Origin: Loktanella sp. SALINAS62
Lineage (GTDB): Bacteria > Pseudomonadota > Alphaproteobacteria > Rhodobacterales > Rhodobacteraceae
DNA length: 64,000 nucleotides
Assembly: GCF_018263905.1 (NCBI RefSeq)
Contig: NZ_JAAFZU010000055.1
Span: 1 to 64,000, forward strand
Reading direction: 5' to 3'
The notes under the pieces were generated by a model. That model searched no databases. It saw nothing but the letters and a program-made list of their open reading frames with translations, and was not told the origin of the DNA. Both the position numbers and the translations under genes were made by a program. Positions 36,485 through 47,170 of the stretch are shown here, piece after piece. Each line of letters opens with the position of its first letter. The stretch's first letter is position 1.

Positions 36485-37777
36485 ATGCATGATATTCGCC
36501 TGATCCGTGACGACCCCGCTGGATTTGACGCGGCGCTGTCCCGGCGCGGGATGGATGCCCAGGCCGAGGCGATTCTGGCACTCGACAGTCAGCGCCGTCA
36601 GGCGATCAAGGCGGCAGAGGATGCACAAGCCGCCGCCAACGCCGCCGCAAAACAGGTCGGTGCCGCAAAGGCCAAGGGCGACGAAGATGAATTCCAGCGC
36701 CTGCGTGCCCAGATGGCCGATGCCAAGGCACAGATTGCCGACCTGAACGCCACCGCCAAGGATCTGGACGCCAAGCTGACGCAGCGCCTGCTGGAATTGC
36801 CGAACCTGCCCTATGACGACGTGCCTGACGGCGTCGATGAAACCGACAACGTCGAATTGCGCCGTGTCGGGTCGCCGCGGAATTTCGATTTTGCCGCGCT
36901 GGAACACTATGACATTCCCGGCGTCGCTGCGGGCATGGATTTTGAAACAGCCGCCAAACTGTCGGGCAGCCGTTTCGTGATGCTGACCGGGGCCACGGCC
37001 CGCCTGCACCGGGCACTGGCACAATTCATGCTGGACACCCACATCGACGAACACGCCCTGACAGAAGCAAACGTGCCCGTCATGGTCCGCGAGGACATGA
37101 TGGTCGGCACCGGCCAACTGCCCAAATTCGGAGAAGACAGCTATCAGACCACAAACGGCTGGTGGCTGATCCCCACGGCAGAGGTGCCGCTGACCAACAC
37201 GGTCAACGACACAACTGTCGATGCGGCGACCCTGCCCCATCGCTACGTGGCACATACCCTGTGTTTCCGGTCCGAAGCCGGCAGCGCCGGACGTGATACC
37301 AGTGGCATGTTGCGTCAGCACCAGTTCGAAAAGGTCGAAATGGTCAGCATCACCCACCCCGACCAAAGCGAAGCGGAACACGACCGCATGACGCGCTGTG
37401 CCGAAGCGATCCTGGACAAGCTGGACCTGCCCTATCGCACCGTGGTCTTGTGTGCGGGTGACATGGGGGCCGGTGCGCGCCGCACCCACGATATCGAAGT
37501 GTGGCTGCCCGGCCAGAACGCCTACCGCGAGATTTCAAGCGTTTCGACCTGCGGCGCCTATCAGGCACGCCGCATGAACGCCCGGTTCAAACCCCAGGAC
37601 GGTGGCAAGCCGGAGTTCGTGCACACGCTCAACGGGTCAGGACTGGCCGTCGGTCGGACATTGATTGCAGTCGTCGAAAATGGCCAGCAAGCTGACGGTT
37701 CCGTGATCCTGCCAGCAGTCCTGCACCCTTATCTGGGCGGAAAAACGCACATTACCGCGACTGGTCAATTAAGCTGA
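36485..37777 (+). CDS. serS: Seryl-tRNA synthetase
   Basis: 430 residues, class II synthetase for tRNA-Ser. A long coiled-coil arm (about 25-105, rich in Ala/Lys/Gln) precedes the catalytic core. Class II motif 2 is visible in [20 protein letters not shown] followed by HQFEKVEM, and motif 3 in [17 protein letters not shown]. The PTAEVPLTN loop for serine binding is intact. Its tRNA-Ser partner is also encoded in this window, near the left end, but is not linked. Confidence 0.97.
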   Translation: MHDIRLIRDDPAGFDAALSRRGMDAQAEAILALDSQRRQAIKAAEDAQAAANAAAKQVGAAKAKGDEDEFQRLRAQMADAKAQIADLNATAKDLDAKLTQRLLELPNLPYDDVPDGVDETDNVELRRVGSPRNFDFAALEHYDIPGVAAGMDFETAAKLSGSRFVMLTGATARLHRALAQFMLDTHIDEHALTEANVPVMVREDMMVGTGQLPKFGEDSYQTTNGWWLIPTAEVPLTNTVNDTTVDAATLPHRYVAHTLCFRSEAGSAGRDTSGMLRQHQFEKVEMVSITHPDQSEAEHDRMTRCAEAILDKLDLPYRTVVLCAGDMGAGARRTHDIEVWLPGQNAYREISSVSTCGAYQARRMNARFKPQDGGKPEFVHTLNGSGLAVGRTLIAVVENGQQADGSVILPAVLHPYLGGKTHITATGQLS

Positions 37778-37818
37778 CGAACGCAGAAACTAAGTGGCAG
37801 GACGCAACGTTGGATGGC

Positions 37819-38538
37819 ATGAACAAAACACTCGCCCTTCTGACGCTGATCCTGACCGCCGCTTTTGCGGCGTCGCCGCTTTTTGTATCCTTCAGCGGTT
37901 TTGACGCGTCGCAACTGCCTGTGCCGCAAGTGGATCCACCCATCCAGCCTGCGGGCTATGCGTTTGCGATCTGGGGGCTGATCTATGTCTGGCTTTTGAT
38001 CTCAGCCGGTTATGGCGTTTTGAAACGCCCACAAGACCCTGCATGGCAAGCGGTGCGCTGGCCGCTTTGCGGCAATCTGGCAGTCGGCGTGCCGTGGTTG
38101 TGGATTGCCAATCAAAGCCCCGTCTGGGCGACCGTCACGATCTGGATCATGCTGATCCTCGCCATCGTCGCGCTGGTGCGCAGCCCATCGCAGGACAGGC
38201 TTTATCTGCGGGCGCCCGTGGGGCTGTATGCAGGCTGGCTGACCGCCGCCAGCTTTGTCTCGCTGGGCACGGTGTTGGCGGGTTACGATATCGTATTCGG
38301 CGCTTATGGCTGGGCCTACATCGGTATCCTGACAGCGCTTTTGCCGACGGTAGCGGTCTATTTTATGGTGCCGTCCCCAGCCTATCTGATTGCTGTGATC
38401 TGGGCGCTGGCAGGCATCTGCGCGGCCAATGGCGTGACCAATTTCATGGTCACGGCGACGGCGGTATCGGGGATTGCCGTGCTGCTGTGCGTGATGGCGA
38501 TCTACACACCGACACGCCCGATACCGACCAGGGATTAG
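37819..38538 (+). CDS. TspO/MBR-related tryptophan-rich membrane protein
   Basis: 239 residues from the ATG at 37819; an in-frame TTG at 37810 has a better spaced AGGA and is an alternative start. There are six to seven hydrophobic helices. [20 protein letters not shown] resembles the first TspO/MBR segment, but the protein is longer and lacks the typical tryptophan cluster, so it belongs to the seven-helix relatives of unknown function. It runs convergent with der, and their stops overlap by four bases. Confidence 0.7.
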   Translation: MNKTLALLTLILTAAFAASPLFVSFSGFDASQLPVPQVDPPIQPAGYAFAIWGLIYVWLLISAGYGVLKRPQDPAWQAVRWPLCGNLAVGVPWLWIANQSPVWATVTIWIMLILAIVALVRSPSQDRLYLRAPVGLYAGWLTAASFVSLGTVLAGYDIVFGAYGWAYIGILTALLPTVAVYFMVPSPAYLIAVIWALAGICAANGVTNFMVTATAVSGIAVLLCVMAIYTPTRPIPTRD

Positions 38539-40001
38539 CGGTCGCTGCCGGGCTTTTTCTTGTGCTTTGACAACCGCGACGGTTGCGACGATTTGCGATC
38601 CTTATAAGGGTTCTTGTCGCCCTGATCGCGCAGCGTCAGCCGGATCGGCGTGCCCGGCATGTCAAAATCTTCTCGCAAACCGTTGACCAGATAACGATTA
38701 TAGCTCGCCGGCACGAGATCGGGATGCGATGTCATCACGACGAACCCCGGCGGCCGCGTCTTGACCTGTGTGGCGTAGCGCATCTTGATCCGCTTGCCGC
38801 CCGGTGCGGGGGGCGGGTGCTGTTCCAGCATTCCCGTCAGCCAACGGTTCAACTGCGCTGTGGTCACGCGGCGGTTCCATGTCTCGTAGACCTTCATCAC
38901 GGCCTCTTGCAGCCGGTCCAGCCCTTTGCCCGTCTTGGCAGACACCGTGACAAGGGGCGCACCGCGAAGCTGCGGCAACAGCCGTCCAAATTCTTCTTTC
39001 AACTCGCGCAGCTTGTCTTGCTTGTCGTCTTCGGTGTCCCACTTGTTGACGCCGATCACCACGGCGCGGCCTTCACGTTCCGCAAGGTCCGCGATCCGCA
39101 AATCCTGCTGTTCGAACGGAATATCCACATCCAGCAACACGATCACGACCTCGGCAAATTTCACCGCACGCAGACCGTCACTGACCGACAGCTTTTCAAG
39201 CTTTTCGGAAATCCGCGCCTTTTTGCGCATACCGGCGGTGTCGAAAATCCGCATGGGCACCCCACCCCAATCGGTCTGGACCGAAATGGCGTCACGGGTG
39301 ATCCCGGCTTCTGGCCCGGTCAGCAGGCGGTCCTCACCAAGGATCTTGTTGATCAGCGTGGATTTGCCCGCATTCGGACGGCCCACCACGGCAATCTGCA
39401 ACGGGCGTGACCGGGTGGGCGTCCGCACGGCGTCATCGTCTTCGGCCGCATCGTCGTCGACATCGACGTCCGTTTCGGGCGCATCGGCCTGCGCGCGCGC
39501 GGCGAATTCTTCTGACAGCGGACGCAGGACGTCCATCAACTCACCCATGCCCTCGCCGTGTTCGGCGGAGATGCGGATCGGCTCACCCAGACCCAGCGCA
39601 TAAGCTTCAAGGATGGTGGCGTCGGCGGCCTTGCCCTCGCCCTTGTTGGCGGCAAGGATCACATGCGCGTTCTTGCGGCGCAGAATTTCCGCGAACACCT
39701 CGTCGGCGGGCAGCACACCGGCCCGGGCGTCGATCATGAACAGGCAGACATCGGCCATTTCCACGGCACGTTCGGTCAGACGCCGCATCCGGCCCTGCAA
39801 CGATTCGTCGGTTGCTTCTTCCAGGCCGGCGGTGTCGATCACGGTGAATTTCACATCCGCAATCCGCCCCGGACCTTCGCGCAGATCGCGCGTCACACCG
39901 GGCTGGTCATCGACCAACGCCAGTTTCTTACCGACCAGCCGGTTGAACAGCGTCGATTTGCCAACATTCGGGCGGCCCACAAGGGCAAGGGTAAAGGTCA
40001 T
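38535..40001 (-). CDS. der: Ribosome biogenesis GTPase Der (EngA)
   Basis: 488 residues with two tandem GTPase domains and a C-terminal KH-like domain. P loops [16 protein letters not shown] (residues about 8-23) and [16 protein letters not shown] are intact. An acidic linker ([18 protein letters not shown]) joins the domains. The protein helps assemble the 50S subunit. It lies behind yfgM-like and bamB, an order conserved with E. coli yfgM-bamB-der. Confidence 0.97.
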   Translation of the reverse strand: MTFTLALVGRPNVGKSTLFNRLVGKKLALVDDQPGVTRDLREGPGRIADVKFTVIDTAGLEEATDESLQGRMRRLTERAVEMADVCLFMIDARAGVLPADEVFAEILRRKNAHVILAANKGEGKAADATILEAYALGLGEPIRISAEHGEGMGELMDVLRPLSEEFAARAQADAPETDVDVDDDAAEDDDAVRTPTRSRPLQIAVVGRPNAGKSTLINKILGEDRLLTGPEAGITRDAISVQTDWGGVPMRIFDTAGMRKKARISEKLEKLSVSDGLRAVKFAEVVIVLLDVDIPFEQQDLRIADLAEREGRAVVIGVNKWDTEDDKQDKLRELKEEFGRLLPQLRGAPLVTVSAKTGKGLDRLQEAVMKVYETWNRRVTTAQLNRWLTGMLEQHPPPAPGGKRIKMRYATQVKTRPPGFVVMTSHPDLVPASYNRYLVNGLREDFDMPGTPIRLTLRDQGDKNPYKDRKSSQPSRLSKHKKKPGSDR

Positions 40002-40050
40002 GGCAAAGGCTCCGGCTGGGTCAAGCTCCGGGTCTTACACCGGACTTGCG

Positions 40051-41352
40051 TCAACGGAAAGCCAGCAGTTGCCCGTCTTTGCTGACCAGATACAGAACAC
40101 CGTTCGCAAGCGCGGGGGCCGATGCAGCACCGCCGGGAATGGCGATGGATGACAGCAGCGCGCCCGACCGGGGATCGAACGACCGCAACTGTCCGTCAGA
40201 CGATGCGACAATCAGGCGGTTGCTGGCCATGACCGGACCATAATGCGCAAAAACGGTGCGTTTGCTGCGGAAAAATCCGCCGTTATCGACGAAGTCCGGC
40301 AAAGCCACCCGCCAGATCGTCGCGCCCGTCGCCGCATCCAGACGGATCAACTGGTTCAGGTCATTGACCATAAAGACCGAACCGCCCGCAGGCCAGACCG
40401 GACCAACGGCACCTTCCTCGATCGTCCAGATCCGATCGCCGGTGGCTGCATCCAAGGCCGCCGTGCGGCCCGAAAAATTGCCTACGTAAACCCGGTCGCC
40501 ATCAATCACCGGGTCACCGGCGATGTCAGAAATATTAGAAACGGCTTCACCCAGGCGGTCGCCGGACACGATCTGCGACCAGCGTTCGATACCACCCTGC
40601 GGGAAGACCCCGATCACCTGACCGGACGAAAACGGAAACACCGCCAGATCGGATGTCACCGCAGGCCCGGCACCGCCGGCAAAGGACGACACCGACGGCA
40701 CACCCCCCACCTGATAGCGGATGCGCCCGTCCACCGTGTCGATGGCCCAACCGGTGCCATCACGGCTGACAGCATAAACCAGATCGCCAAAGACCGTTGG
40801 GGCGGATGTGCCCGGTGCGTCCAGATCCTGCGTCCAGAATTGTCCGCCCGTGGCCGGGTCCAGCGCGAACAACTGGCCGAAACCCGTCGTCACATACAAT
40901 CGCCCGCCACCAAAGGCCAAACCGCCGCCCGACACGTCGCTGGGGATGTTCGACGGCGGCGTCAGCACAACCGACCAGACCGGCGCGCCGCCCGTGGTGG
41001 TCGCGGTGATCCGCGATTGCGCATCCATCGTATAGACGACGCCGCCTGCAACCACGGGTTCCGCCGTGATGCGCGCGCGGGTGCTGTCGCCTGCCCCGAT
41101 CGACACCGCAAACGCCAGTGAGGGTGCTGCCGACAACACGGCCTGCGGCGTCGCATGGTCGGTGTCGCCATTGCGGTGCGTCCAGCTGGATCGCGGCTGC
41201 GGCGCTGGCAGGTTGATCGGCAGGGCCTGATTGACGGTGACGGCTTCTGGTCTGATCGGTTCGCGCGCGCCGGGCAGAATGATATCGTCTTCACCGCAGG
41301 CGGTTAGGGTCATCACAGCCAGCAGGCTGGCGCAAAGTGTCTTGGCTGTCAC
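40051..41352 (-). CDS. bamB: Outer-membrane assembly lipoprotein BamB
   Basis: 433 residues. A lipobox LTAC at the end of the signal peptide (cysteine near residue 19) makes it a lipoprotein. Repeated PQQ-like blades follow, such as FALDPATGGQFWTQDLDAP and TAALDAATGDRIWTIEEGAV, about eight in all. BamB supports BAM-complex insertion of outer-membrane proteins. Gene order with der and the YfgM-like gene strengthens the call. Confidence 0.92.
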   Translation of the reverse strand: MTAKTLCASLLAVMTLTACGEDDIILPGAREPIRPEAVTVNQALPINLPAPQPRSSWTHRNGDTDHATPQAVLSAAPSLAFAVSIGAGDSTRARITAEPVVAGGVVYTMDAQSRITATTTGGAPVWSVVLTPPSNIPSDVSGGGLAFGGGRLYVTTGFGQLFALDPATGGQFWTQDLDAPGTSAPTVFGDLVYAVSRDGTGWAIDTVDGRIRYQVGGVPSVSSFAGGAGPAVTSDLAVFPFSSGQVIGVFPQGGIERWSQIVSGDRLGEAVSNISDIAGDPVIDGDRVYVGNFSGRTAALDAATGDRIWTIEEGAVGPVWPAGGSVFMVNDLNQLIRLDAATGATIWRVALPDFVDNGGFFRSKRTVFAHYGPVMASNRLIVASSDGQLRSFDPRSGALLSSIAIPGGAASAPALANGVLYLVSKDGQLLAFR

Positions 41353-41388
41353 GTCGTCCGCCCCTTCGGTTCTTGCTGGCTAAGCTGC

Positions 41389-42051
41389 TTATTGGCTCTG
41401 TATTGCGTCAGGAAGCGGCGCCCCAAGCGCAACCATCAATGTTTGCACCCGGTCACGCAAGCCTCGCGTTGTGCCCGCATCCTGAATGATGGCGGTCAGC
41501 TTTGCCACGCCCACGTCACGGTCGCCCGCCGCAAGATCAAGCAGCGCAAGCTGTTCCTGTGCCAGCAGGCTGAACGGCTGACCCGGTGCAGCCAGCGATT
41601 CAAAGGTTTGACGCCGTGCCGCGTCATCCATGTCGCCCCCGATCACAGCTGCCTTGAACGCGGCCAGATCGCGATAGATTTGCGGCACATCGCCATCGGT
41701 CGCCAAGTCCTGCAGCGTCTGTGTGGCGGCGGCGGCGTCGTCGGCTTCGGCTTGTGTGGCCGCGGTCAACAATGCGACGATGGATGCGGCGGCGCCGTCG
41801 CGTTCAATGGCGGCCAGTGCTGCGGCGCGGTCGGCGGGATCGTTCTGTTCCAGTGCAGACAATACGGCATCGCCTGTCGCCTGTGCAGCGGCCGCATCGC
41901 GGGCGCGGGTATATTCAACCCATGCCGCACCGCCGACCAGCAGGATCACGGCAAGCACCGCGATCCAGCCATATCGTTTCATCATGCCGTAAAGCCGGTC
42001 GCGGCGGACCTCTTCGGTGACTTCGTTGATGAAGCTGTCGGTCTCGCTCAT
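41389..42051 (-). CDS. YfgM-like TPR membrane protein (UPF0070)
   Basis: 220 residues from the ATG at 42049-42051, behind GAGG. A cytoplasmic N-terminus (SETDSFINEVTEEVRRDRLY) is followed by one membrane helix (about 30-47) and an alanine-rich helical periplasmic domain. YfgM of E. coli associates with SecYEG and periplasmic chaperones. The position directly before bamB and der matches that gene. Confidence 0.85.
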   Translation of the reverse strand: MSETDSFINEVTEEVRRDRLYGMMKRYGWIAVLAVILLVGGAAWVEYTRARDAAAAQATGDAVLSALEQNDPADRAAALAAIERDGAAASIVALLTAATQAEADDAAAATQTLQDLATDGDVPQIYRDLAAFKAAVIGGDMDDAARRQTFESLAAPGQPFSLLAQEQLALLDLAAGDRDVGVAKLTAIIQDAGTTRGLRDRVQTLMVALGAPLPDAIQSQ

Positions 42052-42301
42052 GTATTGGCCCCCTCGTGATCGACCAGACGCATGGCCGATCCAGCAATTT
42101 TGCGCTTCATACCGTGATGCGCGCCGATTTGCCAAGGGCTACGCCTTGGACGCCGCGCCTTTCTGCCGCATTTTCAGTGCACCCCGACATGCGCAGGGTA
42201 GTGCATCCAAGTCACGGACTTGAGTCGACGCTGGCCTTGACCTAGATAAGTCATGCGATCTGTGCGGAACCTGCGCCGTGCAACGAATACCGGACATTAA
42301 A
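42052..42301. promoter_or_regulatory. Divergent region between yfgM-like gene and RND operon, with palindrome
   Basis: A 250-base gap. CAAGTC (42208-42213) and GACTTG (42217-42222) form a perfect palindrome with a 3-base spacer. It lies about 14 bases before TTGACC (42237-42242), a plausible -35 for the efflux genes. The arrangement suits an operator for a dimeric regulator. No regulator gene is adjacent. Confidence 0.4.
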
Positions 42302-43534
42302 ATGCGCATCATATCGATTCTTATTGCAACAGCTGTTGCTGCTTCGTTGTATTTTCTGGTGCTGCAGCGCGACACCCTCATGGCATTCGCAGGTCGTGAG
42401 GCTGGACCGCAAGATACCATCGCAAGCACCGAAACATCGCCGACCGACGTCACTGCCCGTGACCCGATCCGCGTCGTCGCACTCCGCTCGACGGCGCAAG
42501 TGATCGAAAATGCGGTCGTCCTGCGTGGTCGCACCGAAGCCGCGCGTCAGGTCACGGTCGCCACTGAAACCACCGGTAAAATCATCGGCACGCCACAGCG
42601 CAAGGGACAATTTGTTTCAGCCGACGATATCCTGTGCACGCTGGACCCCGGCACCCGCACAAGCGCATTGGCCGAAGCGCAGGCACGTCTTTCCGAAGCC
42701 CGCAGTCGCGTTCCCGAAGCCGAAGCCGCATTGGCAGAGGCCGAAGCCCGCAGACGCGAATCCGACATTACCGAAAACGCCGCCCGCAGTCTGAGTGTGG
42801 ACGGATTCGCGTCCGACACCCGCGTCGCCAGCGCCGAAGCGGCATCACAATCGGCCACCGCCGCGATCCAACGGGCGAAATCATCGCTGACCGCCGCCCA
42901 AGCTGGCATCGAATCCGCCGCCGCTGCCGTTGACGCCGCAACCCGTGAAATCGAACGACTGACGATCCGCGCGCCCTTTGGCGGATTGCTGGAAACCGAT
43001 ACTGCCGAACTGGGCACCCTGCTGCGTCCGGGTGATCCCTGCGGTGTCGTGGTGCAGCTTGACCCGATCAAGGTGGTGGGTTTCGTGCCTGAACTGGACG
43101 TGTCACGCATCGCGCCGGATGCCCCTGTTCGCGCCGCGTTGGCGTCGGGCGTGACGGCACAGGGCCGCGTGACATTTATTGCCCGCGCGGCTGATCCTGT
43201 GACGCGCACGTTTCGCGTTGAAGCGACGGTGCCGAACCCCGATCTGGCAATCCGCGATGGTGAAACCGCAGACATCACCATCGCCACCGAAGGCCGGACC
43301 GCGCATCTGGTGCCGCAGTCGGCCCTGACGCTCGACAACGATGGTGCGCTGGGACTGCGGCTGGTGGGCGATGGCGACAGGGCCGTGTTTACCCCTGTGA
43401 CGCTGTTGCGCGACACGGGCGATGGCGTCTGGCTGACCGGACTGGATGACACGGCAGACATCATCACCGTGGGGCAGGATTACGTCGTCGATGGGGTGCC
43501 GATTGCACCCAGCTACGTGGACCCGTCCCAATGA
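42302..43534 (+). CDS. RND efflux periplasmic adaptor subunit
   Basis: 410 residues, MRIISILIATAVAASLYFLV onward, a membrane-fusion protein with an N-terminal anchor. The lipoyl half GKIIGTPQRKGQFVSADDIL, the long helical hairpin rich in Ala/Glu (about 115-220) and the returning half IRAPFGGLLETDTAELGTLL are clear. It links the inner-membrane pump to an outer-membrane channel. An upstream GTG at 42278 is an alternative start. The stop overlaps the pump gene by four bases (ATGA). No outer-membrane channel gene is adjacent. Confidence 0.92.
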   Translation: MRIISILIATAVAASLYFLVLQRDTLMAFAGREAGPQDTIASTETSPTDVTARDPIRVVALRSTAQVIENAVVLRGRTEAARQVTVATETTGKIIGTPQRKGQFVSADDILCTLDPGTRTSALAEAQARLSEARSRVPEAEAALAEAEARRRESDITENAARSLSVDGFASDTRVASAEAASQSATAAIQRAKSSLTAAQAGIESAAAAVDAATREIERLTIRAPFGGLLETDTAELGTLLRPGDPCGVVVQLDPIKVVGFVPELDVSRIAPDAPVRAALASGVTAQGRVTFIARAADPVTRTFRVEATVPNPDLAIRDGETADITIATEGRTAHLVPQSALTLDNDGALGLRLVGDGDRAVFTPVTLLRDTGDGVWLTGLDDTADIITVGQDYVVDGVPIAPSYVDPSQ

Positions 43535-46500
43535 CCGGGTTGGTGGATTGGGCCGCCGCACGGGCGCGCATGGTCATTGCGTTCATCGCATTGTCCCTGC
43601 TTGTCGGCGGTTTTTCCTACCTGAGCCTGCCGAAAGAAGGCGAGCCGGACATCGAAATTCCGGCGATTTTCGTGTCGGTCGTGTTTCCCGGTATTTCGGC
43701 TGCGGATTCCGAAACCTTGCTGGTCAAGCCGATGGAAACCGAACTGTCGGATATCGACGGATTGAAAACGATGTCGTCCACGGCGGCCGAAAACTATGCC
43801 GGTGTGGCGCTGGAATTCGAATTCGGCTGGGACAAGACCGCCGTGCTGGCCGATGTGCGCGACGCCATGAACGCGGCAGAAGCGTCTTTTCCCGCCGGTG
43901 CAGAGCAATACACCGTCGCGGAAATCAACTTTTCCGAATTTCCCATCCTGATCGTCAACCTGACAGGCGACGTGCCCGAACGCACGCTTTTGCGGGTGGC
44001 AAAGGATTTGCAGGACCGGCTCGAAGGCATGGATGCCGTGCTGGAAGCAGGGCTTGCCGGACAACGCGATGAAATGCTGGAAGTCGTGATCGATCCGTTG
44101 CGGCTGGAAACCTACAACATCACCGCAGGCGATTTGATCGGCGCTGTGACAAACAACAACCTGCTGATCCCCGCAGGCGAGATCGAAACCGAGGGCGGTT
44201 CATTCGCGGTCAAGATCCCGTCGTCGTTCAGCGAGGCGCAGGATGTCTATGACCTTGTGGTCAAGCGCAATGGCGACAGCGTCGTCACGCTGGGTGATCT
44301 GACCGAGATTCGCCTGACGTTCGAGGACCGGACCGGCACCGCGCGTTTCAACGGCGAAACCACGGTCGCGCTGCAGATCGTGAAACGCAAGGGTTTCAAC
44401 CTGATCGACACCGCCGCGCGCGTCAAAGATGAAATCGCCGCCGAACGTGCAAGCTGGCCTGCAGAGTTGCAAAACGCCATTCAGGTCGGCACCTCGAATG
44501 ACCAATCGCGCAATGTGGCATCAATGGTCAGCCAACTCGAAGGATCGGTCCTGACCGCAATCGCACTGGTGATGATCGTGGTGCTTGCAGCGCTTGGGCC
44601 ACGCCCGGCGCTGCTGGTCGGTTTTGCGATTCCGACATCATTTCTGCTGTGTTTCGCGCTGCTGGCACTGATGGGCATCACAGTATCCAATATCGTGATG
44701 TTTGGCCTGATCCTTGCCGTGGGAATGCTGGTGGATGGGGCCATTGTGGTCGTCGAATACGCCGACAAACGGATGCAGGACGGGGCCGGCCCGATGACCG
44801 CCTATGCCGAATCGGCCAAGCGGATGTTCTGGCCCATCATCTCTTCGACCGCGACGACGCTTTGCGCGTTTCTGCCGATGCTGTTCTGGCCCGGCGTGCC
44901 GGGGCAGTTCATGGGAATGCTGCCGACCACGTTGATTTTTGTGCTGTCGGCATCGCTGGTGGTGGCGCTGGTGTATCTGCCAGTTCTGGGGGGTGTCACC
45001 GGACGGCTTTCGCGGATGTTCGGTAATGCGTCTGACGCGCTTAAACGGTCGCTGCCCTGGGTCGTGCGACTGGTTTTGTTTGGGCTCGCGCTGATGCTGG
45101 TTTTCGTGGGGGCCATGCAGACCCTGAACCCGGGCTATCTGTTCGGTGATCCACTGCTGGCCCGCACGACGCTGACGACCCTGCTGGGGGCGGTGCTGTT
45201 TGTTTCGGGCGCGTTCGCCACGTCGATCACCATGGCCGCCGTATATGTGCCGCGCCGCAGGACACGAATCGAATCCGGTTACAAACGATCGCCGTTCGGC
45301 CATTTGATCGCGTTCTTGACGGCCAATCCGATCATGCCGTTGGTCACGATTGGCGCGGTTGTGGGTCTTGTGATCGCGACATTCAGCTATTTCGGACAGA
45401 ACAACAACGGGGTCGAATTCTTCGTCGATTCCGAACCAGAGCAGGCCATCGTCTACGTGCGCGCACGCGGCAACCTGTCGCTTAGCCAAAAGGACGATCT
45501 GGTCCGTCAGGTCGAAACCGTCGTGCTGGCACATCCCGGCATCGACAACGCGTTTGCCTTTGCGGGTGATGGCGGGTTGAACACCGATGCGTCCGGCGCA
45601 TCCGCACCGCGTGACACCATCGGTCAGGTGCAACTGGAAACGATCCCGTGGGAAGACCGCGCCGACCGTCCCGATCTGGATGGTGATCTGGTGCTTGCAC
45701 AGCTTCAGGAACAACTGGACCTGATCCCCGGCATTCGCACAGATATTCTGGTGCAGGTCCGTGGTCCGGCATCGGGCAAACCGGTGCATCTGCGTCTGAC
45801 CGGGGACGACTGGGACGATCTGCGCGCCGCAGCCCAGACTGCGCGCGCCCGGTTCGAAACGACCCCCGGACTTACGCAGATCGAGGACACGCTGCCCCTG
45901 CCCGGTATCGATTGGCAGATCGACGTGGACACCCGCGCCGCCGGGCGCTTTGGCGCGGATGTGCAGGCCGTCGGCGGTATGGTGCAGCTTGTGACGCGCG
46001 GGCTGCTGCTGGACACGATGCCTGTCGATAGCTCTGACGAAGAGATCGAGATCAGGGCCCGTCTGCCAGAGGCGGACCGCAACCTGTCCACACTAGATAC
46101 GCTACGCGTGCAGACCAACGACGGGCTTGTGCCACTGTCGAATTTCATCACGCGTCAGCCTGTCCCGAAACTGGCTCAAATCGACCGGGTGAACCAGAAA
46201 CGCTATTTCGACGTCAAAGCTGACATTGGTGATGATCTGGTGGTCCTGACCGACCCCGAGGGTAAAGCACAGGTCGTTACACAGGCGAACTATGATGCAG
46301 ACGAAAGCCTGCAATATCTGGTGGCGCAGGGCGCGCTGAAACTGGACGTGCTGACGGCCAACGAACGCATCGCCACGTTGACCCAATGGTTGGAAACCGC
46401 GCCCCTGCCCGCAGGCATCGGCTGGGAATGGACAGGCGATCAGGAAGATCAGGCTGAATCCGCGGCCTTTTTGCAGACCGCATTTACCGGGGCGTTGGGG

Positions 46501-47166
46501 CTGATGTTCATCATTTTGCTGGCGCAGTTCAACAGTGTCTACAATTCAGTGCTGGTGTTGCTGGCGGTGGTTATGTCGGTCGCGGGCGTGCTGGTCGGCA
46601 TGCTGGTCATGGGCCAGCCATTTTCGATCATCATGACGGGTACAGGGATCGTGGCGTTGGCAGGGATCGTGGTGAACAACAACATCATCCTGATCGACAC
46701 CTATCAGGAATATTCCGCCTACATGCCGCGCAACACGGCCATTATCCGCACGGCAGAGGACCGCATCAGGCCCGTCCTGCTGACCACGATCACCACGATG
46801 GCAGGGCTTGCGCCGATGATGTTCGGACTAAGCTTTGATTTTGTGAATGGCGGCTACACGATCGACAGCCCGACCGCCCTGTGGTGGAAACAACTGGCAA
46901 CGGCTGTGGTGTTCGGTCTTGGGATTGCGACGGTGCTGACGCTTGTGTTCACGCCCGCGATGCTGGCGGTGCGGGTCTGGGCATCGACCTATGCGGTCTG
47001 GTCGTTCCGCGCGATGTCACGCGTGATTGGCGGAAAACGCAGCCGCGCCGGACAGGACTGGGCGTTGAACAGGGCTGCTAAGCGGGTGAAATCACCCGAA
47101 TTCGTCTGGACAGAGGACGAACCGCCCGTCCGCCCCGTCAGTGGGACGATCCGGGCGGCTGAATGA
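43531..47166 (+). CDS. RND multidrug efflux permease, enlarged
   Basis: 1211 residues, about 150 longer than AcrB-type pumps. The porter and funnel domains are recognisable, as are the proton-relay helix GMLVDGAIVVVEYADKRMQD and the C-terminal NNNIILIDTYQEYS. Between the sixth and seventh usual helices there is extra sequence with two more hydrophobic segments (about residues 503-526 and 546-572). The C-terminus also ends in a basic/acidic tail of about 50 residues after the last helix. Substrates are unknown. It is transcribed with the adaptor and convergent with the MFS gene. Confidence 0.93.
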   Translation: MTGLVDWAAARARMVIAFIALSLLVGGFSYLSLPKEGEPDIEIPAIFVSVVFPGISAADSETLLVKPMETELSDIDGLKTMSSTAAENYAGVALEFEFGWDKTAVLADVRDAMNAAEASFPAGAEQYTVAEINFSEFPILIVNLTGDVPERTLLRVAKDLQDRLEGMDAVLEAGLAGQRDEMLEVVIDPLRLETYNITAGDLIGAVTNNNLLIPAGEIETEGGSFAVKIPSSFSEAQDVYDLVVKRNGDSVVTLGDLTEIRLTFEDRTGTARFNGETTVALQIVKRKGFNLIDTAARVKDEIAAERASWPAELQNAIQVGTSNDQSRNVASMVSQLEGSVLTAIALVMIVVLAALGPRPALLVGFAIPTSFLLCFALLALMGITVSNIVMFGLILAVGMLVDGAIVVVEYADKRMQDGAGPMTAYAESAKRMFWPIISSTATTLCAFLPMLFWPGVPGQFMGMLPTTLIFVLSASLVVALVYLPVLGGVTGRLSRMFGNASDALKRSLPWVVRLVLFGLALMLVFVGAMQTLNPGYLFGDPLLARTTLTTLLGAVLFVSGAFATSITMAAVYVPRRRTRIESGYKRSPFGHLIAFLTANPIMPLVTIGAVVGLVIATFSYFGQNNNGVEFFVDSEPEQAIVYVRARGNLSLSQKDDLVRQVETVVLAHPGIDNAFAFAGDGGLNTDASGASAPRDTIGQVQLETIPWEDRADRPDLDGDLVLAQLQEQLDLIPGIRTDILVQVRGPASGKPVHLRLTGDDWDDLRAAAQTARARFETTPGLTQIEDTLPLPGIDWQIDVDTRAAGRFGADVQAVGGMVQLVTRGLLLDTMPVDSSDEEIEIRARLPEADRNLSTLDTLRVQTNDGLVPLSNFITRQPVPKLAQIDRVNQKRYFDVKADIGDDLVVLTDPEGKAQVVTQANYDADESLQYLVAQGALKLDVLTANERIATLTQWLETAPLPAGIGWEWTGDQEDQAESAAFLQTAFTGALGLMFIILLAQFNSVYNSVLVLLAVVMSVAGVLVGMLVMGQPFSIIMTGTGIVALAGIVVNNNIILIDTYQEYSAYMPRNTAIIRTAEDRIRPVLLTTITTMAGLAPMMFGLSFDFVNGGYTIDSPTALWWKQLATAVVFGLGIATVLTLVFTPAMLAVRVWASTYAVWSFRAMSRVIGGKRSRAGQDWALNRAAKRVKSPEFVWTEDEPPVRPVSGTIRAAE

Positions 47167-47170
47167 CGGC

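Noticed and set aside
36257-37489. N-terminal extension of yajC to 504 codons
   Set aside because: Bases beyond 36256 are antisense to serS. The YajC similarity and anchor helix begin only at 36256.
44638-45789. 383-codon minus-strand frame within the RND permease gene
   Set aside because: It is His/Arg/Gln-rich, typical of an antisense shadow; the RND frame is complete.
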